Of a stretch of 64,000 nucleotides of DNA, positions 33,903 to 43,466 are shown in pieces. The stretch's first letter is position 1. Every line of letters begins with the position of its first letter. The notes under the pieces are model-generated. The model saw only the letters and a program-made list of their open reading frames with translations. It was not told the origin of the DNA and searched no databases. This DNA comes from Rhizobium mongolense USDA 1844 (lineage in GTDB: Bacteria > Pseudomonadota > Alphaproteobacteria > Rhizobiales > Rhizobiaceae), in the NCBI RefSeq assembly GCF_000419765.1, contig NZ_ATTQ01000015.1:83855-147854 (forward strand). Reading direction: 5' to 3'. The position numbers and the translations under genes are program-made.

Positions 33903-36119
33903 ATGAGAACAGATTCGTCCGACCTCTTTGGCGCGTTATTCGAGGCACCGGCCGGAACCCGCACGGTTCCGGTTCTCGTGCCCATGCCTGCACCGAAACC
34001 CTATTCCTATTCCGTGCCGGATGGCATGGCGGTCGAGCCGGGCTCGGTCGTGCAGGTGCCGCTCGGCCCCAGACAGGTGATCGGCGTTGTCTGGGACGGC
34101 GGTGAAGATGGCGTCGATCCGAGGAAGCTTAGACCGATCACGCATGTCTTCGATTGCCCGCCGCTTTCCAAGGAAATGCGGGAGTTCATCGACTGGGTGG
34201 CTGCATACACGCTATCGCCGCCCGGTCTTGTTGCCCGCATGGCGCTTCGTGCACCGAATGCCTTCGAACCGGAGCCGATGGCGGAAGGATTGCGCTTCGT
34301 CGGCGGCGAGCCGGAGCGGATGACCCCCGCGCGTGCCCGAGTGCTCGATACGGCATCGGACGGTATCTCGTGGACACGGACCGGACTTGCACATGCCGCC
34401 GGTGTTTCCACGAGCGTTGTCGATGGCCTCATCTGCCAAGGGCTTTTCGAGACAATTTTCCTGCCTCCGCCTCCGGTCGTGGCAAAACCCGATCCGGACT
34501 TTGCGCCTTCGCGGCTAAAGGGGCCGCAGAAGGATGCCGCCGAAGAGATTTTGAGCGAAGTCAGAAAAGGTGAGTTTGCCGTTTCGCTGATCGATGGCGT
34601 GACGGGATCCGGCAAGACCGAGGTCTATTTCGAGGCGATCGCCGAGACGCTTCGCCGCGGCAAGCAGGTGCTGATCCTGCTGCCGGAAATCGCGCTCACC
34701 GCAAGTTTCCTGGAGCGCTTTCAGGACCGGTTCGGCGCAAAGCCGGCCGAATGGCATTCCGATCTCGCGCCGCGCATGCGCGAGAAGGTCTGGCGGCAGG
34801 CGGTGACCGGCGAGGTTCGCGTGGTTGCCGGCGCCCGCTCGGCATTGTTTCTGCCGTTCGAAGACCTGGGGCTCATCATCATCGATGAGGAGCACGATCC
34901 TGCCTACAAGCAGGAAGACCGCGTCTATTACAATGCCCGCGACATGGCAGTCGTCCGCGGGCGCATCGGCAATTTCCCGGTTGTTCTCGTGTCGGCGACG
35001 CCTTCCGTCGAAAGCCAGGTGAACGGTCAGAACGGACGCTACAGCACCATCCATCTGCCGACACGCTTCGGCGACGCGGCGCTGCCCGATCTGCATCTCG
35101 TCGATATGCGGCGGCACGCGCCGAAAAGGGAAGGTTTTCTCTCGCCGGTCTTGATCCGGGCGATCGGAAAGACGGTCGAAAAGGGCGAGCAGGCGCTGCT
35201 CTTTCTCAATCGCCGCGGCTACGCACCGCTGACGCTCTGCCGTGTCTGCGGCCACCGCTTCCAGTGCCCGCAATGTTCGAGCTGGCTCGTCGAGCACCGT
35301 TTTCGCAGCCAGCTGCAGTGCCATCAATGCGGCCATACGGAGCGGACGCCGGAGGCTTGTCCGGAATGCGGAACGCTCGATCACCTCGTTGCCTGTGGGC
35401 CGGGCGTCGAGCGCATCGCGGAAGAAGTTGAGCGTCATTTCCCCGACGCGCGGACGATCGTGTTATCCTCCGATATTATGGGCGGCGTCAAACGCCTGCG
35501 GCTGGAACTCGAGGCCATCGCCAAGGGCGAAGCGGATATCGTCATCGGCACGCAGCTCGTCGCCAAGGGGCATAACTTTCCGTTGATGACACTGGTCGGC
35601 ATCGTCGATGCGGATCTCGGGCTCGCCAACGGCGATCCGCGCGCGGCAGAAAGAACATTCCAGCTTCTTTCACAGGTGACGGGCCGGGCAGGGCGGACGG
35701 GTTTGAAGAGCCATGGCCTGCTGCAGACCTACCAGCCGCAGCATCCCGTCATGCAGGCGATCGTTTCAGGCGACGCGAGCGCGTTTTACGAGCGGGAAAT
35801 CGCCGAGCGCGAGAGGGCAAGTTTGCCGCCTTTCGGACGCCTTGCGTCGATTATCGTCTCGGCCGAAACGCGCCACGACGCGGAAAACCATGCCCGCGGC
35901 ATGCGGAGCGCGGCGCCGCAGGTTTCCGGCATTTCCATTCTCGGCCCTGCCGAAGCACCGCTGGCGCTGGTGCGCGGCCGCTACCGTTTCCGGCTCCTCG
36001 TACACGGGCGGCGGAGTTCCGACATGCAGGCATTTCTGCGCAGTATGCTTGCGCAGGCGCCGAAAGAGCGTGGCTCGGTGCACGTCCAGCTCGATATCGA
36101 CCCGCAAAGCTTCCTGTAG
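33903..36119 (+). CDS. priA: Primosomal replication helicase PriA
   Basis: 738 residues. PriA restarts stalled forks by loading the replisome. The N-terminal 3'-DNA-binding domain is followed by Walker A GVTGSGKTEVY (about 232-242), the DEEH box near 328-331, and the helicase C lobe ending HPVMQAIVSGD. The inserted zinc-binding region holds eight cysteines in CRVCGHRFQCPQC and CHQCGHTERTPEACPEC. The ATG at 33903 has a weak ribosome site. The 178 bases upstream contain no recognised gene. Confidence 0.97.
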   Translation: MRTDSSDLFGALFEAPAGTRTVPVLVPMPAPKPYSYSVPDGMAVEPGSVVQVPLGPRQVIGVVWDGGEDGVDPRKLRPITHVFDCPPLSKEMREFIDWVAAYTLSPPGLVARMALRAPNAFEPEPMAEGLRFVGGEPERMTPARARVLDTASDGISWTRTGLAHAAGVSTSVVDGLICQGLFETIFLPPPPVVAKPDPDFAPSRLKGPQKDAAEEILSEVRKGEFAVSLIDGVTGSGKTEVYFEAIAETLRRGKQVLILLPEIALTASFLERFQDRFGAKPAEWHSDLAPRMREKVWRQAVTGEVRVVAGARSALFLPFEDLGLIIIDEEHDPAYKQEDRVYYNARDMAVVRGRIGNFPVVLVSATPSVESQVNGQNGRYSTIHLPTRFGDAALPDLHLVDMRRHAPKREGFLSPVLIRAIGKTVEKGEQALLFLNRRGYAPLTLCRVCGHRFQCPQCSSWLVEHRFRSQLQCHQCGHTERTPEACPECGTLDHLVACGPGVERIAEEVERHFPDARTIVLSSDIMGGVKRLRLELEAIAKGEADIVIGTQLVAKGHNFPLMTLVGIVDADLGLANGDPRAAERTFQLLSQVTGRAGRTGLKSHGLLQTYQPQHPVMQAIVSGDASAFYEREIAERERASLPPFGRLASIIVSAETRHDAENHARGMRSAAPQVSGISILGPAEAPLALVRGRYRFRLLVHGRRSSDMQAFLRSMLAQAPKERGSVHVQLDIDPQSFL

Positions 36120-36201
36120 ATCGGCGATTGACAGCCGTTTTCCACCCGGCGCAATCATGCCATAAGGGGCAGGCATTCGCAGCGTGATTTGGGGTTGATC
36201 C

Positions 36202-36591
36202 ATGGAGTTTTATTTTCCCGAGACCTTTGGCGAGCAGCTCGCGTTCTGCTCGGCGGCGTTCACGGCTCTTGCGGGTCTCGTCATCATGTTCGCGCCCGGA
36301 TATGCGATGCAGCTCTTCGGCCTTCAGCCGCGTGGAGAGCGACGGGATGGTTTCGCCGAGCAACGCTCCGCAGGCGGTTTCTATCTCGGATTTGGACTGG
36401 CGGCGATCATGCTGGCGCAGGACTTCATCTACATGGCGCTCGGGGCGGCATTTGCGATGGCGGCTTTCGCCCGGATCGTTTCGCTTCTTTCCGATAAGGG
36501 GAGCACGATACTCAACTATTTACTTCTGGTTGTGCAGGCCGTTCTAGCGGCACTCCCGCTGGCCTATTCTTTGGGCTTCTTCGCAACCTAG
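36202..36591 (+). CDS. Small integral membrane protein
   Basis: 129 residues with four hydrophobic helices (about 14-34, 55-72, 74-94, 103-124). I do not recognise a named family; similar small proteins lie between priA and the atp operon in Rhizobiales. The conserved-looking SAGGFYLGFGLA resembles DUF4345-type proteins. It has no coupling to priA (82-base gap) and precedes the atp leader. Confidence 0.7.
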   Translation: MEFYFPETFGEQLAFCSAAFTALAGLVIMFAPGYAMQLFGLQPRGERRDGFAEQRSAGGFYLGFGLAAIMLAQDFIYMALGAAFAMAAFARIVSLLSDKGSTILNYLLLVVQAVLAALPLAYSLGFFAT

Positions 36592-36739
36592 ATTACAGCG
36601 CCGCGAGCCGCTCGCTCGCCGGGCTTTGCGCCATTTCACGATTTTGCCGATAGAAAAGCATTCGAAAGGCATATTCGGGCATTACGCGTGTTGCGAGTCC
36701 CGACATCCTATGTTAGACGGACCCCGAATTTCGGAAGAA

Positions 36740-36757
36740 GCAAGAGGCTTCTCTTGC
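36740..36757 (+). other. Hairpin in the atp operon leader
   Basis: GCAAGAG / CTCTTGC with a GCTT tetraloop, perfect 7-bp stem, about 90 bases before atpH. The 254 bases between 36592 and 36845 hold no gene and must carry the atp promoter, which I could not place with confidence. Confidence 0.55.
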
Positions 36758-36845
36758 GATTTCTGGGGGAAATCAAAACGAATTCAAGAGCATAGGTCAG
36801 GCGCCCGCCAAAGGCCGGATTCTTGGGTTGAAATCAGGGAAATTT

Positions 36846-37412
36846 GTGCCCGTGGCAGACACGTCCCAGCTTGCTTCTGGTGTTGCAGAGCGATATGCGT
36901 CCTCGCTGTTCGAACTGGCTCTTGAAGAAGGCGCCGTCGAGAGCGTCACTGCAGATCTCAATCGTTTCCAGGCGATGCTGGACGAGAGCGACGACCTGAA
37001 GCGCTTCGTCGCAAGCCCGGTATTCTCCGCAGATGATCAGCTCAAGGCGGTCGCTGCAATCAGCGAGAGGGCCGGCATGAGCGGCTTCTTTGCTAATTTC
37101 CTGAAGGTTGTGGCGCGTAACCGCCGCCTCTTTGCCCTTCCGGGCATGATCAAAGCCTTCCGCATCATTGCTGCTCGCCAGCGTGGCGAAATTTCTGCCG
37201 AGGTCACCTCGGCCCATGCGCTGACCGCAGCGCAGGAAACCGAATTGAAGGCGGCGCTGAAGGGCGTCACCGGCAAAGACGTGACGATTGCCGTCACGGT
37301 TGATCCGTCAATTCTTGGTGGTCTGATCGTGAAGGTCGGGTCCCGTCAGATTGATACGTCGCTTCGTACCAAACTTTCTACCCTCAAGCTTGCATTGAAA
37401 GAGGTTGGCTGA
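36846..37412 (+). CDS. atpH: ATP synthase F1 delta subunit
   Basis: 188 residues. The delta subunit (OSCP) connects the F1 head to the F0 stator. The N-terminal helical domain ERYASSLFELALEEGAVE and the C-terminal VDPSILGGLIVKVGSRQIDTSL are typical. The start is GTG at 36846 with AGGGA about 5 bases upstream; the next GTG is two codons on. Its stop overlaps the atpA start by one base (TGATG). The operon is atpHAGDC; the F0 genes (atpIBEF) are elsewhere, as usual in Rhizobiales. Confidence 0.95.
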   Translation: MPVADTSQLASGVAERYASSLFELALEEGAVESVTADLNRFQAMLDESDDLKRFVASPVFSADDQLKAVAAISERAGMSGFFANFLKVVARNRRLFALPGMIKAFRIIAARQRGEISAEVTSAHALTAAQETELKAALKGVTGKDVTIAVTVDPSILGGLIVKVGSRQIDTSLRTKLSTLKLALKEVG

Positions 37413-38941
37413 TGGATATCCGCGCCGCGGAAATTTCCGCAATTCTCAAAGATCAAATTAAAAATTTCGGCAAAGAGGCGGAAGTCTCGGAAGTCGGCCA
37501 GGTGCTTTCTGTCGGTGACGGTATTGCTCGCGTTTACGGTCTGGACAACGTTCAGGCGGGTGAAATGGTCGAGTTCCCCGGCGGCATCCGCGGCATGGCG
37601 CTGAACCTCGAGTCCGATAACGTCGGTGTCGTTATCTTCGGCTCCGACCGCGACATCAAGGAGGGCGACACCGTCAAGCGGACCGGTGCCATCGTTGACG
37701 TTCCGGTCGGCCCGGAACTGCTCGGTCGCGTCGTTGACGCTCTCGGCAATCCGATCGACGGCAAGGGCCCGATCAACGCGACGCGCCGTGCGCGTGTCGA
37801 CGTCAAGGCTCCCGGCATCATCCCGCGCAAGTCGGTTCATGAGCCGATGTCGACCGGCCTCAAGGCTATCGACGCTCTCATCCCCGTCGGCCGCGGCCAG
37901 CGCGAGCTTGTCATCGGCGACCGCCAGACCGGCAAGACCGCGATCCTTCTCGACACGATCCTGAACCAGAAGGCCATTCACGATTCCGGCCCGGAAGCTG
38001 AAAAGCTTTTCTGCGTCTACGTCGCCGTCGGCCAGAAGCGTTCCACGGTTGCGCAGTTCGTCAAGGTTCTCGAAGAACGCGGCGCCCTGAAATATTCGAT
38101 CATCGTCGCCGCGACGGCTTCCGATCCCGCGCCGATGCAGTTCCTGGCTCCGTTTGCCGGCTGCGCCATGGGCGAATATTTCCGCGACAACGGCCAGCAT
38201 GCGCTGATCGGTTACGACGACCTGTCCAAGCAGGCTGTTTCCTACCGTCAGATGTCGCTGCTGCTGCGCCGCCCGCCGGGCCGCGAAGCCTATCCGGGCG
38301 ACGTCTTCTACCTGCATTCGCGTCTCCTCGAGCGCGCTGCAAAGATGAGCGACGCAATGGGCGCCGGTTCGCTGACCGCTCTGCCGGTCATCGAAACGCA
38401 GGGCAACGACGTTTCGGCTTTCATTCCGACCAACGTGATCTCGATCACCGACGGCCAGATCTTCCTCGAAACCGACCTGTTCTATCAGGGCATCCGTCCG
38501 GCTGTTAACGTTGGTCTGTCGGTTTCGCGTGTCGGCTCGTCCGCACAGATCAAGGCGATGAAGCAGGTTGCAGGCTCGATCAAGGGTGAACTCGCCCAGT
38601 ATCGCGAGATGGCCGCCTTCGCCCAGTTCGGTTCGGACCTTGACGCTGCGACGCAGCGCCTGCTGAACCGCGGTGCCCGCCTGACCGAACTCCTGAAGCA
38701 GCCGCAGTTCTCGCCGCTGAAGGTGGAAGAGCAAGTCGCGGTCATCTTCGCAGGTGTCAACGGCTACCTGGACAAGATCGCTGTCGCTCAGATCGGCAAG
38801 TTCGAGCAGGCATTGCTCTCGTACCTGCGCTCGGAAGGCTCGGCCATCCTCGACACGATCCGCACGGAAAAGGCAATCAGCGACGATACCAAGGGCAAGC
38901 TTGTGGCTGCTCTCGATACCTTCGCGAAGTCTTTCGCCTGA
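37412..38941 (+). CDS. atpA: ATP synthase F1 alpha subunit
   Basis: 509 residues. Non-catalytic nucleotide-binding subunit of F1. The P-loop is GDRQTGKT (169-176), and the arginine finger region PAVNVGLSVSRVGSSAQ is present. It overlaps atpH by one base and is followed by atpG after 26 bases. Confidence 0.98.
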   Translation: MDIRAAEISAILKDQIKNFGKEAEVSEVGQVLSVGDGIARVYGLDNVQAGEMVEFPGGIRGMALNLESDNVGVVIFGSDRDIKEGDTVKRTGAIVDVPVGPELLGRVVDALGNPIDGKGPINATRRARVDVKAPGIIPRKSVHEPMSTGLKAIDALIPVGRGQRELVIGDRQTGKTAILLDTILNQKAIHDSGPEAEKLFCVYVAVGQKRSTVAQFVKVLEERGALKYSIIVAATASDPAPMQFLAPFAGCAMGEYFRDNGQHALIGYDDLSKQAVSYRQMSLLLRRPPGREAYPGDVFYLHSRLLERAAKMSDAMGAGSLTALPVIETQGNDVSAFIPTNVISITDGQIFLETDLFYQGIRPAVNVGLSVSRVGSSAQIKAMKQVAGSIKGELAQYREMAAFAQFGSDLDAATQRLLNRGARLTELLKQPQFSPLKVEEQVAVIFAGVNGYLDKIAVAQIGKFEQALLSYLRSEGSAILDTIRTEKAISDDTKGKLVAALDTFAKSFA

Positions 38942-38967
38942 TCGCACCTAATTAGGACGGAAAACGG

Positions 38968-39852
38968 ATGCCTTCACTTAAGGATCTGAAAAACCGGATC
39001 GCCTCCGTCAAGGCGACGCAGAAGATCACCAAGGCGATGAAAATGGTCGCCGCGGCGAAGCTTCGGCGTGCGCAGGAGGCGGCCGAGGCCGCCCGGCCCT
39101 ATTCGGAGCGCATGGCGGCTGTTCTTTCGAACATCTCCAAAGCGATGACGGATGGGGATAGCGCACCAGTGCTCATGACGGGTACAGGCAAGGCTCAGGT
39201 TCACCTGCTCGTTGTCTGCACCGCCGAGCGTGGCCTCTGCGGCGGCTTCAATTCACAGATCGCGCGCTTTGCCCGCGACCATGCCCGCAGGCTCATTTCC
39301 GAAGGGAAGACCGTCAAGATCTTCACAGTCGGCAAGAAGGGCTATGACGTTCTTCGTCGCGAATTTGCTTCGCTCATCGTCGAGCGCAAGGAGCTTCGCG
39401 ACGTGAAGCGTATCGGCTTCGAGAATGCCGACCAGATCGGCAGGCGCGTTATCGAGATGTTCGAAGCCGGCGAATTCGACGTTTGCACGCTGTTCTACTC
39501 GGAGTTCAAGTCGGTCATCTCGCAGGTTCCGACGGCTCAGCAACTCATCCCGGCTTCGGCTCCGGAAGCTGTTGCTGAAGACGTTGTGCATGCAGGTGCC
39601 GTCTATGAATACGAGCCGGATCCGGCATCGATCCTGAACGATCTGATCCCGCGCAATATTTCGGTCCAGATTTTCCGCGCGCTCCTCGAGAACGTCGCCG
39701 GCGAAATGGGCGCGAAGATGAGCGCGATGGATAGTGCGACGCGCAACGCTGGTGAGATGATCAACAAGCTGACGCTCAGCTACAACCGGCAGCGTCAGGC
39801 TCAGATCACCAAGGAACTCATTGAAATCATTTCGGGCGCGGAAGCGCTCTGA
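38968..39852 (+). CDS. atpG: ATP synthase F1 gamma subunit
   Basis: 294 residues. Central rotary shaft of F1. Both terminal helices are conserved: the N-terminal MPSLKDLKNRIASVKATQKI and the C-terminal MDSATRNAGEMINKLTLSYN and QAQITKELIEIISGAEAL. The middle Rossmann-like domain starts at CTAERGLCGGFNSQ. Confidence 0.98.
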   Translation: MPSLKDLKNRIASVKATQKITKAMKMVAAAKLRRAQEAAEAARPYSERMAAVLSNISKAMTDGDSAPVLMTGTGKAQVHLLVVCTAERGLCGGFNSQIARFARDHARRLISEGKTVKIFTVGKKGYDVLRREFASLIVERKELRDVKRIGFENADQIGRRVIEMFEAGEFDVCTLFYSEFKSVISQVPTAQQLIPASAPEAVAEDVVHAGAVYEYEPDPASILNDLIPRNISVQIFRALLENVAGEMGAKMSAMDSATRNAGEMINKLTLSYNRQRQAQITKELIEIISGAEAL

Positions 39853-39875
39853 GGTTAGAGAAAGAGGGTATGAAA

Positions 39876-41348
39876 ATGGCTAGGGCAGCTACCCCGAAGG
39901 CGGCAGCGAAGACCGCTGCTAAGAAGACCGCCACAGGCTCTGTCGGCAGGGTCACACAGGTTATCGGCGCCGTCGTCGACGTTGCTTTCGAAGGCGAACT
40001 GCCGGCGATTTTGAACGCGCTCGAAACCACCAACATGGGCAACCGCCTGGTTCTGGAAGTCGCGCAGCATCTCGGTGAAAACGAAGTCCGCACGATCGCC
40101 ATGGACTCGTCCGAAGGCCTGGTCCGCGGCCAGGAAGTCGTGGACACCGGCGCTCCGATTTCGGTTCCGGTCGGCCCGGAAACGCTCGGCCGCATCATGA
40201 ACGTCATCGGCGAGCCGGTTGATGAAGCCGGTCCGCTGGTTACCGCTTCCAAGCGTTCGATCCACCAGGATGCACCGTCTTACGTCGAGCAGTCGACGGA
40301 AGCACAGATCCTCGTCACCGGCATCAAGGTCGTCGATCTTCTGGCTCCTTACGCCAAGGGCGGCAAGATCGGCCTCTTCGGCGGTGCAGGTGTCGGCAAG
40401 ACGGTTCTCATCATGGAACTGATCAACAACGTTGCCAAGGCGCACGGTGGTTACTCGGTGTTTGCAGGCGTTGGTGAGCGTACCCGCGAAGGCAACGACC
40501 TCTATCACGAAATGATCGAATCGGGTGTCAACAAGCATGGCGGCGGTGAAGGCTCGAAGGCAGCCCTCGTTTACGGCCAGATGAACGAACCGCCGGGCGC
40601 TCGCGCTCGCGTCGCTCTGACCGGTCTGACGGTTGCCGAAAACTTCCGCGACCAGGGCCAGGACGTTCTGTTCTTCGTCGACAACATCTTCCGCTTCACG
40701 CAGGCAGGTTCGGAAGTGTCGGCTCTGCTTGGTCGCATTCCTTCGGCCGTTGGTTATCAGCCGACGCTCGCAACCGACATGGGCCAGATGCAGGAACGCA
40801 TCACGACGACGACGACCGGCTCGATCACCTCGGTTCAGGCTATCTACGTTCCGGCTGACGACTTGACCGACCCTGCTCCGGCAACCTCGTTCGCGCATCT
40901 TGACGCGACGACCGTTCTATCGCGCTCGATTGCCGAAAAGGGTATCTATCCGGCCGTCGACCCGCTCGACTCCACCTCGCGCATGCTCGACCCGATGGTC
41001 GTCGGCGAAGAGCACTATGAAGTTGCTCGCAAGGTTCAGTCGACGCTGCAGCGCTACAAGGCCCTGCAGGACATCATCGCCATCCTTGGCATGGACGAAC
41101 TGTCCGAAGAGGACAAGCTCGCCGTTGCCCGTGCCCGCAAGATCGAGCGCTTTCTGTCGCAGCCGTTCTTCGTTGCCGAAGTCTTCACCGGTTCGCCGGG
41201 CAAGCTGGTTGCGCTCGAAGACACGATCAAGGGCTTCAAGGGTCTCGTCAACGGCGAATACGACCACATGCCGGAAGCTGCCTTCTACATGGTCGGCTCG
41301 ATGGACGAAGCCATCGAGAAGGCCAAGAAGCTCTCCGCAGCTGCTTGA
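39876..41348 (+). CDS. atpD: ATP synthase F1 beta subunit
   Basis: 490 residues. Catalytic subunit of F1 with P-loop GGAGVGKT (169-176), catalytic glutamate in GVGERTREGND and DELSEEDKL near the C-terminus. The N-terminus carries an alanine/lysine-rich extension of about 25 residues common in Rhizobiales. ATGs occur at 39870 and 39876; GAGGG fits the second. The stop overlaps the next small gene by one base. Confidence 0.97.
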   Translation: MARAATPKAAAKTAAKKTATGSVGRVTQVIGAVVDVAFEGELPAILNALETTNMGNRLVLEVAQHLGENEVRTIAMDSSEGLVRGQEVVDTGAPISVPVGPETLGRIMNVIGEPVDEAGPLVTASKRSIHQDAPSYVEQSTEAQILVTGIKVVDLLAPYAKGGKIGLFGGAGVGKTVLIMELINNVAKAHGGYSVFAGVGERTREGNDLYHEMIESGVNKHGGGEGSKAALVYGQMNEPPGARARVALTGLTVAENFRDQGQDVLFFVDNIFRFTQAGSEVSALLGRIPSAVGYQPTLATDMGQMQERITTTTTGSITSVQAIYVPADDLTDPAPATSFAHLDATTVLSRSIAEKGIYPAVDPLDSTSRMLDPMVVGEEHYEVARKVQSTLQRYKALQDIIAILGMDELSEEDKLAVARARKIERFLSQPFFVAEVFTGSPGKLVALEDTIKGFKGLVNGEYDHMPEAAFYMVGSMDEAIEKAKKLSAAA

Positions 41349-41587
41349 TGAACGACGCTCGTGACGAGATATTCTGCTGCGACTCCCTGAAGGAAGTCGT
41401 GGCAGGACTTCCCGCCCCGGCAGCGCCGACCGTTTACAGAGCAGATAACGGCGTGCTGATGATGGTAGTGGGCTTAGTCCAGACCGAGGAAGGCCTCGGA
41501 TATCTCGATCAGGCGATAATGCACTGCCCGTTCTGCGGGACCAAACTGCAAGATGCAAAGGCCATAGCCGAGAAGGTAAGTCACTGA
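41348..41587 (+). CDS. Small CxxC protein encoded between atpD and atpC
   Basis: 79 residues; no family recognised. It has a CC pair near the N-terminus (C10, C11) and HCPFCGTKL near the C-terminus, which resembles half of a zinc ribbon; the four cysteines could bind one metal ion. The ATG overlaps the atpD stop by one base (TGATG), and its own TGA overlaps the atpC ATG in the same way. Such coupling on both sides argues strongly for a translated gene. The usual alphaproteobacterial operon has atpC directly after atpD. Role unknown; regulation or assembly of F1 is only a guess. Confidence 0.75.
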   Translation: MNDARDEIFCCDSLKEVVAGLPAPAAPTVYRADNGVLMMVVGLVQTEEGLGYLDQAIMHCPFCGTKLQDAKAIAEKVSH

Positions 41588-41994
41588 TGGCTGACAATTT
41601 CAATTTTGAACTCGTATCTCCGGAGCGCCTGCTCCTGTCGGAGATGGTGACGGAAGTTGTCATTCCGGCAACCGAGGGCGAGATGACCGTCATGGCGCAC
41701 CACGCCCCGACGATGACGACCATCAAGCCGGGTATCGTCAGCGTCCGCTCCAGCGGCGGCTCCAAGCAGGACTACGTTGTTTTCGGCGGCTTCGCCGACA
41801 TCCTGCCGACCGGTTGCACGCTGCTTGCAGAATCCGCTGTCGCAGTCGAGGACCTGAGCAAGGACGAGTTGACCCGTCGTATCGAGGCTGCGAAGAAGGA
41901 GCTTGAGGATGCCCTGCATCACGAGCACAAGTCCAAGCTCGAGCATTTCATCATGGAACTGACGCATCTGCGCGGCATCGTCCAGCAGGACTGA
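41587..41994 (+). CDS. atpC: ATP synthase F1 epsilon subunit
   Basis: 135 residues. The epsilon subunit joins gamma to the c-ring and can inhibit ATP hydrolysis. The N-terminal beta-sandwich (FNFELVSPERLLLS, VIPATEGEMTVMAHHAPTM) and the C-terminal helices are visible. It is the last gene of the operon, coupled to the CxxC gene by a one-base overlap and followed by a strong terminator. Confidence 0.97.
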   Translation: MADNFNFELVSPERLLLSEMVTEVVIPATEGEMTVMAHHAPTMTTIKPGIVSVRSSGGSKQDYVVFGGFADILPTGCTLLAESAVAVEDLSKDELTRRIEAAKKELEDALHHEHKSKLEHFIMELTHLRGIVQQD

Positions 41995-42017
41995 TCGGGA
42001 TTGCAACGAAATGACCT

Positions 42018-42046
42018 AAAGCGGCCTCAGCGGGCCGCTTTTTTTT
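42018..42046 (+). terminator. Terminator of the atp operon
   Basis: Perfect 9-bp stem AAAGCGGCC / GGCCGCTTT with a 6-base loop, followed by further T residues, 24 bases after atpC and 15 bases before the convergent acyltransferase stop. The A/T symmetry allows it to serve both strands. Confidence 0.92.
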
Positions 42047-42060
42047 CGGCAGCGGCCGGC

Positions 42061-43245
42061 TCAACGCGGAACGGCATGGGCTCTCAGTAAGACCGGCCGC
42101 TCGACGAAAACATAGCTGAGGCTTCCGATCACGAACACAAGGGCTGCTGCAAGGAGCGACCAGAGCAGCCAGCCGTAGAGAAGATTGTCGCTGATCGGGC
42201 CGAAGGCGGAAGGAAAAAGCGCCTTCACGGCAGAAATGACCGGATCCTGCCAGATATAGATGCCGAACGAGATTTTCGCGGTGAAGCGGACCGCTCGACT
42301 GTCGAGACAGTTCCCAAGCCATAGCGAGCGCGCCAGCGAGACAAGCGCCACTGCAATAGCGATCGGAAAGAGCGGAAAGCCATAGGGAATTCCGAGCCAG
42401 CCATAGGCCTCCCAAGGTCCGCCTGCGGACGAAACGAGGGAAGCGGCGCTACCGGCCATGGCGAGACAGGCGAGGACATCGAAGAGAGCTACCCTTCGCT
42501 TCGGCAGGATTGTCTCGACACCCGAAGCAAGGATACCGAGCGCGAAAATCGCAAAGAAGCCGATCGGATTGTAACGCGGCATCCATTCCTTCGCACCCGC
42601 GGCCATGCCGAATTGCCAGCCTTGCTGCACGTGGTCCGGCTGCAAGGCGTTGACGATTGCCCAGTGCAAGACAAGTGCGGTCGCTATGGCGCCAAGCCAA
42701 AGGAAACGCGTAGACAAGCGCGGCAGCGGGCGGCTGAAGTGATGAAGAGCGAGCATGAACGCCGGCAGCAGAACATAACAGGTCGCCTCGAATGGAATCG
42801 ACCAAAGCGGCCCGTTCCCTTCGACCGGAAACAAAGTCCGCCAATGCCACTGGCTCATCAAAAGGAAGCCTGCGGCATAACGCATGCCGAGCTCGGCCGT
42901 TGGTGGATCTGCGAGCAGCGTGATGCTCAAAACGAAGCCTGCGGTCAGCGCCACCCAGTAGCCAGGCAGGATGCGTGCCGCACGATGTATGGCGTAAGTT
43001 CTCATACCCGGCAATGGGCGGCGCTCATCGAGAGCTCGCCAGAAGGGCCGCGCAAGCAGATAGCCGCTTAGAACAAAGAAGATCGCCACGCCGAAATTGC
43101 CGAAGCGGGCAATGACCAAGGCCGATTGCGCGGCGGGATCCACCTGATTGATGTCGATGCGCAGAACAAGATGATGAATGAGCACGAGCAGGCACGCGGC
43201 CGCACGCATGGCGTCGGCACCTGCCAGCCTCCGATCTCTTTCCAT
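42061..43245 (-). CDS. Acyltransferase 3 family membrane protein (OafA/YrhL type)
   Basis: 394 residues with about ten membrane segments. Family signs are RLAGADAMRAAACLLVLIHH with the conserved histidine at the first helix, FFVLSGYLLARPFW, and RAARILPGYWVAL. These enzymes O-acylate exported glycans such as exopolysaccharide, lipopolysaccharide or Nod factor. The frame is open further upstream; the ATG at 43245 has GAGG at 5 bases and precedes the first conserved motif. No glycan genes adjoin it. The 220 bases to the next gene hold nothing recognisable. Confidence 0.9.
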   Translation of the reverse strand: MERDRRLAGADAMRAAACLLVLIHHLVLRIDINQVDPAAQSALVIARFGNFGVAIFFVLSGYLLARPFWRALDERRPLPGMRTYAIHRAARILPGYWVALTAGFVLSITLLADPPTAELGMRYAAGFLLMSQWHWRTLFPVEGNGPLWSIPFEATCYVLLPAFMLALHHFSRPLPRLSTRFLWLGAIATALVLHWAIVNALQPDHVQQGWQFGMAAGAKEWMPRYNPIGFFAIFALGILASGVETILPKRRVALFDVLACLAMAGSAASLVSSAGGPWEAYGWLGIPYGFPLFPIAIAVALVSLARSLWLGNCLDSRAVRFTAKISFGIYIWQDPVISAVKALFPSAFGPISDNLLYGWLLWSLLAAALVFVIGSLSYVFVERPVLLRAHAVPR

Positions 43246-43466
43246 TCGTGCCTCGTCTGTCTGCTTTTCCTCAGGCCTAGGACATGATCGCGCGTAGGAC
43301 AAGGGCGCCGCTTTGGGACCGCCGGCTGTGGACAAGTGCACGATCCCATCTTCGCCGGCCATCGGGCGCGAATGCAAACATATGCACCGGGCGAACACCC
43401 GGACATAGGCCAGCCCGGGTGCTCGCCGGCGTTTCCGTACCTGCCGGGAACGGAAACAGGCGTGGT

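Noticed and set aside
37346..38947. 533-codon open frame on the minus strand over atpA
   Set aside because: Antisense shadow of a highly conserved gene without domains or start signals.
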